NCBI RefSeq assembly: GCF_016239305.1
Contig: NZ_JAEHOQ010000014.1
Location: 46,805 to 110,804, forward strand
Length of the DNA stretch: 64,000 nt
Direction: 5' to 3'
Source: Proteus vulgaris
GTDB lineage: Bacteria > Pseudomonadota > Gammaproteobacteria > Enterobacterales > Enterobacteriaceae
Shown here: piece by piece, positions 52,885 through 61,606 of the stretch
How the letters are laid out: each line of letters starts with the position of its first letter
Numbering within the stretch: position 1 is the stretch's first letter
Notes under the pieces: model-generated
The model's database searches: none
What the model was told of the DNA's origin: nothing
The model's input: the letters and a program-made list of their open reading frames with translations, nothing else
Program-made: the position numbers and the translations under genes

Positions 52885-53367
52885 ATGACAAAGAAAAAAT
52901 CACACAAACCTGGTTCCGCGACCATTGCGTTAAACAAACGTGCTCGCCATGAATATTTCATCGAAGATGAGATTGAAGCGGGTCTGTCGTTACAAGGCTG
53001 GGAAGTTAAATCACTGCGTGCCGGTAAAGCAAACATCAGTGATAGCTATGTTATCATGCGTGATGGCGAAGCTTATCTTTTTGGTGCAACCATTACTCCT
53101 TTAAATGTTGCATCAAGCCATGTCGTTTGTGACCCGACTCGTACCCGTAAACTATTATTAAAACAACGCGAATTAGATTCACTTTACGGTCAAATCAATC
53201 GTGATGGATACACCGTCGTTGCTCTTTCCCTTTATTGGAAAAATGCATGGTGTAAAATTAAAATTGGCGTAGCCAAAGGTAAAAAAGATCACGATAAACG
53301 CGATACCATCAAAGATCGTGAGTGGAAATTAGACAAAGCACGTATCATGAAAAATGCTAACCGCTAA
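52885..53367 (+). CDS. smpB: SmpB, tmRNA-binding protein
   Basis: Partner of tmRNA in rescue of stalled ribosomes. The ATG at 52885 starts [17 protein letters not shown], the usual N-terminus; a TTG nine codons earlier is rejected. The OB-fold has [19 protein letters not shown] and the C-terminal tail is basic ([17 protein letters not shown]). Length 160. It is 59 bp before ssrA, its usual neighbour. Confidence 0.97.
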   Translation: MTKKKSHKPGSATIALNKRARHEYFIEDEIEAGLSLQGWEVKSLRAGKANISDSYVIMRDGEAYLFGATITPLNVASSHVVCDPTRTRKLLLKQRELDSLYGQINRDGYTVVALSLYWKNAWCKIKIGVAKGKKDHDKRDTIKDREWKLDKARIMKNANR

Positions 53368-53426
53368 ATTGCGTTAAGTACTAGCAATGACAAGTATTTT
53401 TCTGATATACTCGCTTTCAACAACTT

Positions 53427-53793
53427 GGGGCTGATTCTGGATTCGACGGGATTTGCGAAACCCAAGGTGCATGCCGAGGGGCGGTTGGCCTCGTAAAAAG
53501 CCGCAAAAAAGATAGTCGCAAACGACAATCAGTACGAAGCACTAGCAGCTTAATAACCTGCTTAGAGCCCTCTCTCCCTAGCTTCCGCTCTTAAGACGGG
53601 GATCAAGAGAGGTCAAACCCAAAAGAGATCGCGTGGAGACCTAGCTTGGGGTCAAAGCGTTAAACTTAATCAAGCTAGCTTATTCATGGCGCGTCTGTCC
53701 GCAGTGGGTAAGTGAAATTAAAGATAGACTAAGCATGTAGTACCGAGGACGTAGAAATTTCGGACGCGGGTTCAACTCCCGCCAGCTCCACCA
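53427..53793 (+). ncRNA. ssrA: tmRNA (ssrA)
   Basis: Transfer-messenger RNA, 367 nt, from GGGGCTGATTCTGGATTCG to the encoded CCA at 53791-53793. The tRNA-like ends pair (GGGGCTG with CAGCTCC) and the T arm is GCGGGTTCAACTCCCGC. The tag frame starts at the resume codon GCA (53518) and encodes ANDNQYEALAA with stop at 53551-53553. With the alanine carried by tmRNA this gives a 12-residue tag, one longer than in E. coli. smpB is just upstream. Confidence 0.98.
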
Positions 53794-53839
53794 AAATTCT
53801 CCATCGATGATTACCAGAGTCATTCGATGAAGTTCTAAG

Positions 53840-53872
53840 AGCCTGCAAGGCACAAGCCCTGCAGGCTTTTTT
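53840..53872 (+). terminator. ssrA terminator
   Basis: Arms AGCCTGCA plus GG (53840-53850) and CC plus TGCAGGCT (53857-53867), followed by six T residues to 53872. Confidence 0.88.
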
Positions 53873-53936
53873 ATGTCCTGTATAGTCTAATGTTACCTAA
53901 TTAAATACAATCATCTTAGACTTTCCCATAACTGGA

Positions 53937-54312
53937 TTTCTTAGTTGCCTATGTAGCGCTGGCGGGAGTTGAACCCGCATCTGATTTCTAAGCTGCCTGT
54001 GCGGCAGTGAACCAAATCAATGCCTTACATTTGATATTGCAAGATTTCTAAGCTGCCTGTGCGGCAGTGAACTGGTCGAGGTGCGATTGTAGTTAAGAGT
54101 ACATTTTCTAAGCTGCCTATGCGGCAGTGAACCAACGGGTAAATTGGGTGATGCCGGCATTCAATTTCTAAGCTGCCTACGAGGCAGTGAACCTCCTAAC
54201 GCTATCTGTTTTTGAATGCTTGAATTTCTAAGCTGCCTACGAGGCAGTGAACGCCGATATCATGCTGTCAGATAAAGCCCGTATTTTCTAAGCTGCCTAC
54301 GAGGCAGTGAAC
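53937..54312 (-). CRISPR. Orphan type I-F CRISPR array, 6 repeats, 5 spacers, plus a tmRNA-like terminal unit
   Basis: Six 28-bp repeats start at 53985, 54045, 54105, 54165, 54225 and 54285, with exactly 32-nt spacers. Read in the transcribed (minus) direction each begins GTTCACTGCC and ends GGCAGCTTAGAAA, the type I-F repeat; only the hairpin loop varies: TCGTA in the three leader-proximal copies, GCATA in the next, GCACA in the last two. After the last repeat comes a 32-nt segment (53953-53984) matching 53760-53791 of ssrA at 28 of 32 positions, closed by a 16-nt half repeat ATAGGCAACTAAGAAA (53952-53937). No cas gene is present in the window. Confidence 0.95.
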
Positions 54313-54480
54313 AATAGCATTATCACGAAAAAATAAACTATGGCAAGGGATTAGCAAAATTTTGCTACTTTTACCTTATTAAAAATACCTAAAAATAACT
54401 TATTGTTTTTATTGATATTTTTAAATGGCTAAAAATAAAGGGTTGAGCATTGAATATTTAGGTTAAAACTAAAGTGCAAA
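54313..54480 (-). promoter_or_regulatory. CRISPR leader
   Basis: AT-rich sequence beside the leader-proximal repeat. Read on the minus strand it contains ACCCTTTATTTTTAGCC, a block I associate with type I-F leaders, then AT tracts, and a perfect 14-bp palindrome AGCAAAATTTTGCT at 54353-54366. This supports transcription towards ssrA. The exact outer boundary is not visible. Confidence 0.65.
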
Positions 54481-54848
54481 AGTCTACTTTCCTGTTTCTT
54501 TCTTACTCCACTTATAACAACAAAATATGTTGATATGACTCAATTACAAATTTGTCTTATTACTGGTTAATGATAAGTAGTAGTATTTATTTGCTCCCTG
54601 TCATCTGCAAACATTATGTATCAAATTGAATTTATTACATTTTAAAAATAAATACGGGTGAAATCTTTAGCCTTATATCAACTATTATTTTTATATTTTC
54701 CAGGGAAATGTCCTTGTATTTGATTAGGTAATTAACTTTTTCTATTTAACACACTGCTAGATATTTAAATAAATTCAGAATAATGATAATCAAATAAGGC
54801 AATAGTCTTAATATTATTTTAGCCACACCCTCTAATAAAAATCACAAA
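54481..54848. other. Non-coding AT-rich stretch beyond the CRISPR leader
   Basis: About 370 bp with no credible reading frame, RNA gene or repeat. No cas remnants were recognised in short translations of either strand. Confidence 0.4.
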
Positions 54849-55376
54849 TCATATTAAAACAGTCCGGGTGCCATTATGATCAAGAATATTCACTAACCCT
54901 TGCATTTCTAGTTGCTCTACAATCATGGCACTTCTGTTATATCCAATTCTAAATTTTCTCTGAATACCTGATATAGAAACTCTATTTGTTTCTGCGATAA
55001 ACTCAACAACGTCGTAAAATAAAATATCTAGCTCATCAAATTCGCTAGTTTTTAATAAATAATCAGTGTTAGAATTTAAATTAATATGTTCAGCCCTTTC
55101 CCATTTAAAAGAGTAATCTATTGCTTGCCGTATATCTTCATCAGTAACAAATGCACCTTGAATACGCTCTAACCTTTCAAGATAAGGTGATAAATAAAGC
55201 ATATCTCCATTTCCAAATAATTCTTCAGCACCATTTTGATTTAAAATAGAACATGATTCTTTTTTAGAAGGCATAGTAAGAGAGATACGAGTCGGCATAT
55301 TAATTTTCAGTTGATTATCTATGCTCAATAATAGTAGATTTCTTGTAGATAAAATAAATAAACTTATAAATAACAA
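54849..55376 (-). pseudogene. FtsK C-terminal fragment with intact gamma domain
   Basis: 175 residues corresponding to the end of the FtsK DNA translocase: the end of the motor (NQLKINMPTRISLTMPSKKES, split here by the length rule, then ILNQNGAEELFGNGDMLYL, RIQGAFVTDEDIRQAI) and the winged-helix gamma domain (VSISGIQRKFRIGYNRSAMI). The Walker A and B motifs and the whole membrane part are missing. The first 20 residues (TTG start) are a degraded motor sequence; Met27 is an alternative start without a ribosome site. Either a decayed duplicate of ftsK or a small KOPS-binding protein. Beside the CRISPR array. Confidence 0.7.
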
Positions 55377-55647
55377 AATTTAGAGAAAAAGGATTAACTA
55401 ACGAGATTATTGAAGATGGAATTCGACATTTCGGTAAGAATGTAACCCTGTTTGCATTAAAATCATTTCCTCTTCATTTTGAATATCATAATACTCACAG
55501 TGATATTTATTATGGCTGAAAGATATGCAATTAGATTTGCTTAAAAAATATGAAGAAAAAGTATTTTCATATCTCAATCAATATTATGAATCACTTGGTT
55601 TTACTAAATTAAATGATGATAACATTATGATAAAAGTGATAGAGTAA
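55370..55647 (+). pseudogene. Frameshifted GNAT acetyltransferase remnant
   Basis: Two overlapping plus-strand frames read as one protein end. The first, open from 55370 to the TGA at 55517, contains REKGLTNEIIEDGIRHFGKN and then FALKSFPLHFEYHN; the second, one frame over, continues LKDMQLDLLKKYEEKVF and ends YYESLGFTKLNDDNIMIKVIE (positions 55585-55644). The FPLxFE and YYESLGF parts are typical of the C-terminal half of GNAT proteins. A one-base loss near 55515 and the missing N-terminal half make this a dead gene. It abuts the FtsK fragment head to head. Confidence 0.55.
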
Positions 55648-56031
55648 TGTTACTGGCATAATACTCGAGTGAATTTTGGACCAAAAAAGTTTGTTTTATA
55701 TTAGTAAAATTCAATCTTGAATGGATGATAGAATTGCATTAAATAGGTTATATCTTGTTCTTTATTTTTTGATGTATGGTGCCAGCTAAACCTTCCATCA
55801 ATAATAAATATATCCTTTAATTACAGATAGATACAAAGACCCAATTAAGAATATCAAACCTATTCTCTTTATAAATCCAGCGGTAATGAGGTTGAATTTT
55901 TCCCAAAAAATACCCACCCACGCTAATGATCTTTATTCTATTGCTTACTTTCTTTAAAATGGCAATATGATGATAAAAAAATCAGCTAACCAATAACTGC
56001 ACATAAACAGTTTAAGATAAGGAAAATATAA

Positions 56032-56907
56032 ATGTTACATCAGCACTCAACATCAAAATCAGAGTTAAACGTAGACTCAGCCACTCATAAAGAAATAGAC
56101 TCCTTTATTACATCACCTTTTCTTTATACTATAATTAGTGCTTATAATAACCAGTTAGCGCATTTTCCTTTATCTATTCTTAAATGTAAACATCTCAATG
56201 TACTTAACCTTTCTTGCAATCAACTTACTGATATTCCTATTGAAATAGAAAAGCTAACTCAACTTAAAATGCTTGATTTAGGACATAATAAAATTAACCA
56301 CATTATTGATGAGATAGGAAAATTAAAAGAGCTACAATTCCTTTATCTGAGTGATAACAGCTTAAATAAACTACCCGATACATTATCAGAACTCAGTAAT
56401 TTATTATATTTAAATGCGACTGATAATAACTTAAAAGTGATCCCTAAAAGCTATGTTAAGTTAAAATCAATAAAAGAGTTACGGCTTTATAATAACCAAA
56501 TAACTAATATATCGGGTGCGATTTCACACTTAAGTAATGCACGTGAAATCTATTTAATGAATAATAAAATCACAGAGATCCCAGATGATATTAATCATCT
56601 AGAACAAGTGAGAATATTAGATCTTAATAATAATAAAATTAGTTTAGTTTCATCTAATATTGCTAAACTGAAAAACATTAACACACTAAATCTTCGATTT
56701 AATCAATTAACTCAATTACCTAATGAAATCGGAGAGATATCCTCAATCCAACATATTGATTTGCGTGCAAATCAGCTTTCAACATTACCAGAAGGCATGA
56801 TTAATTTAACAAAACTCACCAAACTAGATTTACGCTGGAACAATTTCACCACAGAGCCAACAATAATAAAAAAATTAAGAGATAATGGATGTGTTGTTTT
56901 TATATAA
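56032..56907 (+). CDS. Leucine-rich-repeat protein, cytoplasmic, unknown role
   Basis: 291 residues, of which about 250 are eleven repeats of exactly 23 residues with the pattern LxxLxLxxNxLxxIPxxIxxLxx, from about residue 38 to the end. The first 35 residues have no repeat and no signal peptide or membrane segment, so it is probably cytoplasmic. No E3-ligase (NEL), kinase or GTPase domain accompanies the repeats. Base content is lower in G+C than the core genes. A GGAAAAT ribosome site precedes the ATG. Function cannot be told; protein binding is likely. It stands alone in the ssrA-flanking accessory region. Confidence 0.82.
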   Translation: MLHQHSTSKSELNVDSATHKEIDSFITSPFLYTIISAYNNQLAHFPLSILKCKHLNVLNLSCNQLTDIPIEIEKLTQLKMLDLGHNKINHIIDEIGKLKELQFLYLSDNSLNKLPDTLSELSNLLYLNATDNNLKVIPKSYVKLKSIKELRLYNNQITNISGAISHLSNAREIYLMNNKITEIPDDINHLEQVRILDLNNNKISLVSSNIAKLKNINTLNLRFNQLTQLPNEIGEISSIQHIDLRANQLSTLPEGMINLTKLTKLDLRWNNFTTEPTIIKKLRDNGCVVFI

Positions 56908-57318
56908 ATTATTTAAAATATGAAGGCGCTAGCTTTACCCTAAAGCCTATTAGGAATAACTTTATATATAAAATACCGCTATTCTTTAAAGAGTAATAAT
57001 CTTCAAGCCTATCGATATCGCTTTTCCACCCACTCTCACTCGACTAATTGTATTTTCCGTTGAATCAATAATAACGTGAATAAGAGAGGAGCATTACATT
57101 GCACGCCAGCAGAATTACTACCTTTATTATTTCGAGTAAATTAATTTACAAGGTGTACTTTAACCTCGTGATCTACTGAGCGTATAACTTCATTTTACAT
57201 ATATTTCCCGCATTACTTCAAATAGCATTCAGCCTGCGTGTAAAAATAGAATGTTTTAGCTCTATCTGGTATAGATCTATTTTAAATATCTTTTTTTAAG
57301 CGTTAGATAAATAATACA
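56908..57318. other. Non-coding region between the LRR and phosphatase genes
   Basis: 410 bp with no intact gene. A short minus-strand translation around 57010-57085 (LIHVIIDST) resembles the catalytic part of IS5-type transposases only faintly and stops matching straight after. No inverted repeats or terminator stand out. Confidence 0.35.
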
Positions 57319-57900
57319 CTAACTAGGGCAAACTTCCGACACACCATTCAATCCTTGTTGTCTTTGTTCAAATATAACGCTTTTCTTATCATCCTCTCGG
57401 ATTATTTTTAAGATATAAATACTATCAAAATCACTGCTCTTCCATTTAGGGACTAATTTAGGATCTCCCCCTTCTTTCTTCATGATATCTCGTGCCACTT
57501 TGACTAAATTATCATGCTCCCATGCAATAAAAATAACTGAGTTTTCATATTGCTGACTTAACAGATCTTCACGTAATTCTTTTATCTCTTTAGCATGATA
57601 ATGAAGATGGATAGGTAATGACATTTTAATAGCAATGGGAGAGATAGTTTGAAGTGAACGTAATGAATTACCTAACTTATTTTGCTTAGGCGTGGCTGCG
57701 AATAATGCGTCAGGTTTGCCAAATTGATTGATAAGTACATCAGGTAAAGCGAGAGCTCTATTTAATCCTTTACAAGTCAGTTGCCCACTTTCATTATCAG
57801 GTTTTTCACCATGCCTTATAAAAACGAGTGTTTGATCTGAATACGCCATATGACTAAATCCTAAAATAAATACGCTCAAAAATATAAATACACTGCGCAT
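57319..57900 (-). CDS. Periplasmic histidine phosphatase family protein
   Basis: 193 residues with a signal peptide (MRSVFIFLSVFILGFSHMAYS) and the histidine phosphatase motif LVFIRHGEKPDN just after it, giving the phospho-accepting histidine. The second catalytic histidine is probably in FIAWEHDNLVKVARDI. This is the phosphoglycerate mutase-like fold; secreted members act on sugar phosphates, phytate or lipopolysaccharide phosphates, and the substrate here is unknown. A single gene facing the LRR gene, with no clear operon. Confidence 0.8.
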   Translation of the reverse strand: MRSVFIFLSVFILGFSHMAYSDQTLVFIRHGEKPDNESGQLTCKGLNRALALPDVLINQFGKPDALFAATPKQNKLGNSLRSLQTISPIAIKMSLPIHLHYHAKEIKELREDLLSQQYENSVIFIAWEHDNLVKVARDIMKKEGGDPKLVPKWKSSDFDSIYILKIIREDDKKSVIFEQRQQGLNGVSEVCPS

Positions 57901-58297
57901 ACAGCGTTACCTTTAAGTCAATTAAGTATAAGAAATATGGAGAGTTAAGTATATTTAACATTAACCATAAATTCACTAGTTACAGATCTCTCAGTTTATC
58001 ATAGTCAAAAATTTTTCAGGGACGGTATCATCTTAATCGTGCAAATTAACCATTTCTTATCTTCCTAATCTTCAAGATCAAATTAACATACATAAAAACC
58101 AAACAAACAATTGTTAACAAAAAATAAAGAATATCCTTAGTTATTATTACTGAGTCCTCAACTTTATAAAATTGAATGAAAATTAAATACTAAGCGCATT
58201 TAGATAAAAAAAGGGAAGAAATCTCTTTTTTACACTAAAAATAGTGTGTTAAAAATCAATGCAAGTCTTTTTATCTGCCTTTATTTCGTTTAATGAC
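57901..58297. other. Non-coding region upstream of the chemoreceptor gene
   Basis: AT-rich, no gene. It contains a short perfect stem ACACTA/TAGTGT near 58231-58246 and the sigma-28 promoter at its right end, listed separately. Confidence 0.4.
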
Positions 58298-58324
58298 TAA
58301 AGTTCTGTCACTGCTTACCGATAC
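58298..58324 (+). promoter_or_regulatory. Sigma-28 (FliA) promoter of the chemoreceptor gene
   Basis: TAAAGTTC (58298-58305), an 11-bp spacer and ACCGATAC (58317-58324) match the flagellar sigma-28 consensus TAAAGTTT-N11-GCCGATAA at 13 of 16 positions. It lies 58 bp before the start, so this receptor is expressed with late flagellar genes. Confidence 0.8.
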
Positions 58325-58382
58325 TGTCTTTTCTTCAATAAGTTACTAATACTTATTAATTATTATTTATCCAGGGTTAAGC

Positions 58383-59933
58383 ATGTTCTTTAAAAACGTT
58401 AAAATTCGTACAAAGTTAACTATCGCATTTGCAACATTGGTAATGTTAATTATATTGGGTTCTAGTTTCGCATTAATGGGATTGAATAGTGCGAATCAAG
58501 ATATTCATGATGTTGTTGATGATATTTATCCAGCCACAGTAAAAGCCAATTTGCTAATTAATAATTTCAATGAATTTATTATCTTCCAGCAACTCACCAT
58601 GCTCGATGAGCAAGGAAGTTTAGCCTCTGAACAAGAGAGCAAAAAGGCTGAGATCACCGCCAAGGTTGCTCAATTACTTAAAGAGTTAGAGGAAACAGCT
58701 CACGATAATGAGTCAAAAAAAATACTCGCTGAAGTTTATGAGATCCGCCAGAAATATATCACCTCTCAAAATTTTGTAGTAAAAGCATTTAACGAAAATA
58801 ATCGGCACGCTGCTGTTAATGAATTAATCACCAAAACAGCAGGTATTCAACTTATGTATCGCAATAAACTTTTGGAGTTTATTGAGTTACAAAACCAAAA
58901 AATGAATAAGGCAGGTGATGCTGTTGAGCGTGATTTTATTGAGAAGAGAGTATTTTTAGTATTATTAACGCTTATTAGTATTATTGTGGGTAGTGTTCTA
59001 GGGTGGTTTATTACGAAAGGTATTACTCGCCCGTTAGATGAAGCTATAAACCTTGCTAAAGCGATTGCTAATGGTGATTTAACACAAGAAGTAAACACCA
59101 ATTATCATGATGAGGCTGGAATGTTATTACAAGCGCTTGCTGAGATGAAAATCCATCTATTAGATGTTGTACAAAACGTACAAAACGGTGCTGAAAACAT
59201 TTCATCTGCTGCTGAACAGATTACAGCAGGTAGCCAAAATTTAGCAGCCAGAACAGAAGAACAAGCAACCTCCGTAGAAGAAACGGCAAGCTCAATGGAG
59301 CAAATGACTTCAACAGTTAAAAATACAACGGAGCACACTAATGACGCAATTAATGTTGCTGAAAAAACAGAAATTGCTGTACATCATAATGGTGAAATGA
59401 TGCTACAGTTAACGGAAAAAATGAGAGCAATCAATAATTCATCATCTCAAATGACAGATATTATTAACTTAATTGATTCCATTGCATTCCAAACAAATAT
59501 TCTTGCACTTAATGCTGCGGTTGAAGCAGCAAGAGCTGGCGAACATGGTAAAGGCTTTGCCGTTGTCGCGAGTGAAGTCAGATTATTAGCACAAAAAAGT
59601 GCTGATTCAGCAAATGATATACGTACACTGATTGAAAACTCATCAACCCAAACACAAGAAGGGATGGAGTTAGTGGAACAAGCTGAATTACAGATCCAAA
59701 AAATGATCACAGATGTTGAAGAAATCAGCGCATTATTACGAGAAATTGGACAAGCGAGTAATGAACAAAGTGATGGTATTTCACAAATCAACAATGCAGT
59801 AAGCCAGCTTGATTCGACAACACAACAAAATGCAGGATTAGTAGAAGAGTCGGTTGCTGCTGCAGGTTCACTCAATGAACAGGCACTCAATCTTAATAAA
59901 TTAGTCAATTACTTTCAGATTAAAAGTATCTAA
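58383..59933 (+). CDS. Methyl-accepting chemotaxis protein
   Basis: Transmembrane chemoreceptor of 516 residues. TM1 is about 11-32, TM2 about 190-211; between them a 160-residue helical domain of the four-helix-bundle type senses the ligand. A HAMP domain follows ([19 protein letters not shown]), then the signalling domain with the hairpin tip [37 protein letters not shown] (given here only as positions about 365-400) and methylation helices. The C-terminus ends YFQIKSI and lacks the CheR/CheB-tethering pentapeptide, so it depends on other receptors for adaptation. Ligand unknown. Confidence 0.93.
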   Translation: MFFKNVKIRTKLTIAFATLVMLIILGSSFALMGLNSANQDIHDVVDDIYPATVKANLLINNFNEFIIFQQLTMLDEQGSLASEQESKKAEITAKVAQLLKELEETAHDNESKKILAEVYEIRQKYITSQNFVVKAFNENNRHAAVNELITKTAGIQLMYRNKLLEFIELQNQKMNKAGDAVERDFIEKRVFLVLLTLISIIVGSVLGWFITKGITRPLDEAINLAKAIANGDLTQEVNTNYHDEAGMLLQALAEMKIHLLDVVQNVQNGAENISSAAEQITAGSQNLAARTEEQATSVEETASSMEQMTSTVKNTTEHTNDAINVAEKTEIAVHHNGEMMLQLTEKMRAINNSSSQMTDIINLIDSIAFQTNILALNAAVEAARAGEHGKGFAVVASEVRLLAQKSADSANDIRTLIENSSTQTQEGMELVEQAELQIQKMITDVEEISALLREIGQASNEQSDGISQINNAVSQLDSTTQQNAGLVEESVAAAGSLNEQALNLNKLVNYFQIKSI

Positions 59934-59963
59934 TACTTAATTGAATCAGTTATTGGAAAATAA

Positions 59964-60007
59964 AGGTCACCTATATTGTATTGTGGTGGCCTTAAAAGGT
60001 TTTTTTC
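59964..60007 (+). terminator. Chemoreceptor gene terminator
   Basis: Stem AAGGTCACC (59964-59972) with GGTGGCCTT (59985-59993, one G-T pair), followed by AAAAGG and a run of T to 60007. Confidence 0.7.
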
Positions 60008-60161
60008 TATCATCCAATCGAAGATAGGAATTAATTATTTTAGCCAAACACGTGTGTCAAATGGGCTTTATATTCGACAATATCTTTTATCCCTGTAAGA
60101 TTGTCTTGCTATCACACTAAGATAAGCGGTAATAAATTAAGGACATGAGTAAGCCAAAAAG

Positions 60162-61061
60162 TTATAGCTTTAATGTGTCAGATAAATATTGCGTTAAACT
60201 ATCAATAAAAACGCGAATACGCTGGCTCACGACTCGGTCACTATAATAAACAGCATGAAATGGCCAAGATACCGGTTGTAATTTATCGTCGAATAATTCA
60301 ACCAAATTACCCTCTTGAATATCCTTATTTAGCATAAAATCAGATAAACACGCTATTCCCTCGCCATTAACACAAAGTCGCCTTAATGTCTCTCCACTAT
60401 TTGATGACAATCCCTCGATAACATTTAGTAATGTTCCTTTTTCAATTTCTAAAGGCCATGTATTTAATGTAGCCGGCTCTGTAAACGTTAAACAAGTATG
60501 ATGACGTAGATCTGAAACAGAATTAGGTTTCCCATAACGTTTTATATAGCTAGGAGAAGCGACAATTTTACGATAACTATTAAATAAAGGGCGAGCACGT
60601 AGACTTGAATCCGTTAATTGTCCTACACGTATCGCGACATCTACTTTGCGTTCAATTAAATTTACAAAGGTTTCAGAAGAAACCAATGAAAGAATAATAT
60701 CGGGATATTGTTGGCGAAAGATAGAGATAAACGGGATCAAAAGATGTAACACAACTGGCGTTGCCGCATCAATACGTAATAAGCCTTTAGGTGAACTTTG
60801 TGTGCCATGTAATTCATTTTCAATTGTCTGCATCTCTTGCAAAATAACTTTCATTCTTTGAAAGTACAATTCACCTTCTACCGTAAGGCTAATTTGTCGA
60901 GTCGTTCTATTAAGTAAATTAACACCCAATTTATCTTCTAGCTTTTTTACTGTTCGGCTTACTGCAGAGTTGGCAAGATTTAATTTATCAGCTGCTTTTG
61001 TAAAGCTTTTATGTTCAACAACTTCAACGAATACATGAGCTTCTTCTGACGTTGCTCTCAT
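60162..61061 (-). CDS. LysR-family transcriptional regulator
   Basis: 299 residues. The winged helix is typical: [36 protein letters not shown], with positions about 11-46, then [21 protein letters not shown]; the effector-binding domain follows. It resembles the subgroup with [10 protein letters not shown] seen near drug-efflux or quinone genes. Likely target is the ABM/MFS pair just to the right, inferred only from neighbourhood. Confidence 0.9.
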   Translation of the reverse strand: MRATSEEAHVFVEVVEHKSFTKAADKLNLANSAVSRTVKKLEDKLGVNLLNRTTRQISLTVEGELYFQRMKVILQEMQTIENELHGTQSSPKGLLRIDAATPVVLHLLIPFISIFRQQYPDIILSLVSSETFVNLIERKVDVAIRVGQLTDSSLRARPLFNSYRKIVASPSYIKRYGKPNSVSDLRHHTCLTFTEPATLNTWPLEIEKGTLLNVIEGLSSNSGETLRRLCVNGEGIACLSDFMLNKDIQEGNLVELFDDKLQPVSWPFHAVYYSDRVVSQRIRVFIDSLTQYLSDTLKL

Positions 61062-61315
61062 ATAATAAGCCTCTGTGGTATTAGGTAATATATTGAGATT
61101 TAAGATACGGACATTTTTTCATTATTGCAATTAAGTTAATAATAGGACGAAAATAGTGAGTTATTGCGAATAGTTTGTTCTATATAAATAAATACTAATA
61201 CTTAAAAAAAACAAGCAGATACATACAATGGGATATCTGCTTAAATGATGACTTGAGTATGCAACTCACCGGTTTAAAAAATAGGTGGTACATTAAAGAA
61301 GGAGGATAAATCAAA

Positions 61316-61606
61316 TTAAGCTAATTTTTCTATAAATTTAATGTCTAATGAATCAATTTTATCTTTTAAATTTTCAATAAATGTTTTCATGTGTACCGTT
61401 TCATTATGTTTATCAATAGCTTTCTGGCTTTCCCATATCTCAAAGAAAATAAATGTTCTTGACTGAGTTGTATCCTTATGTAGTTCATATTGGATACAGC
61501 CTTCATCTTGAAGGCTGGGTTTTATCATTGCTTTGCAAGCGGATAACACCTCATTTTCATAATTTTCTTTCGCTACAATCGTGGCAATTAATCTAATATT
61601 GTTCAT
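61316..61606 (-). CDS. ABM-fold monooxygenase (YgiN-like)
   Basis: 96 residues with the antibiotic-biosynthesis-monooxygenase ferredoxin-like fold: IRLIATIVAKENYENEVLSA at the N-terminus, DEGCIQYELHKD, and FIFFEIWESQKAIDKHNET with the conserved histidine and Trp. Members such as YgiN oxidise quinols. Minus strand, divergent from the MFS exporter, and between it and the LysR gene, which suggests a small regulated set for quinone or aromatic stress. Confidence 0.85.
   Translation of the reverse strand: MNNIRLIATIVAKENYENEVLSACKAMIKPSLQDEGCIQYELHKDTTQSRTFIFFEIWESQKAIDKHNETVHMKTFIENLKDKIDSLDIKFIEKLA

Noticed and set aside
53953..53984. A tRNA gene on the minus strand
   Set aside because: Only a T-arm-like segment is present; the sequence that should hold the anticodon and D arms is a CRISPR repeat.
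57010..57090. IS5-type transposase remnant (LIHVIIDST)
   Set aside because: The likeness is nine residues long and ends abruptly; no inverted repeats or further transposase motifs nearby.
53937..58000. A complete CRISPR-associated transposon
   Set aside because: No tns/tni or cas genes and no transposon ends were recognised; only the terminal spacer feature recalls such elements.
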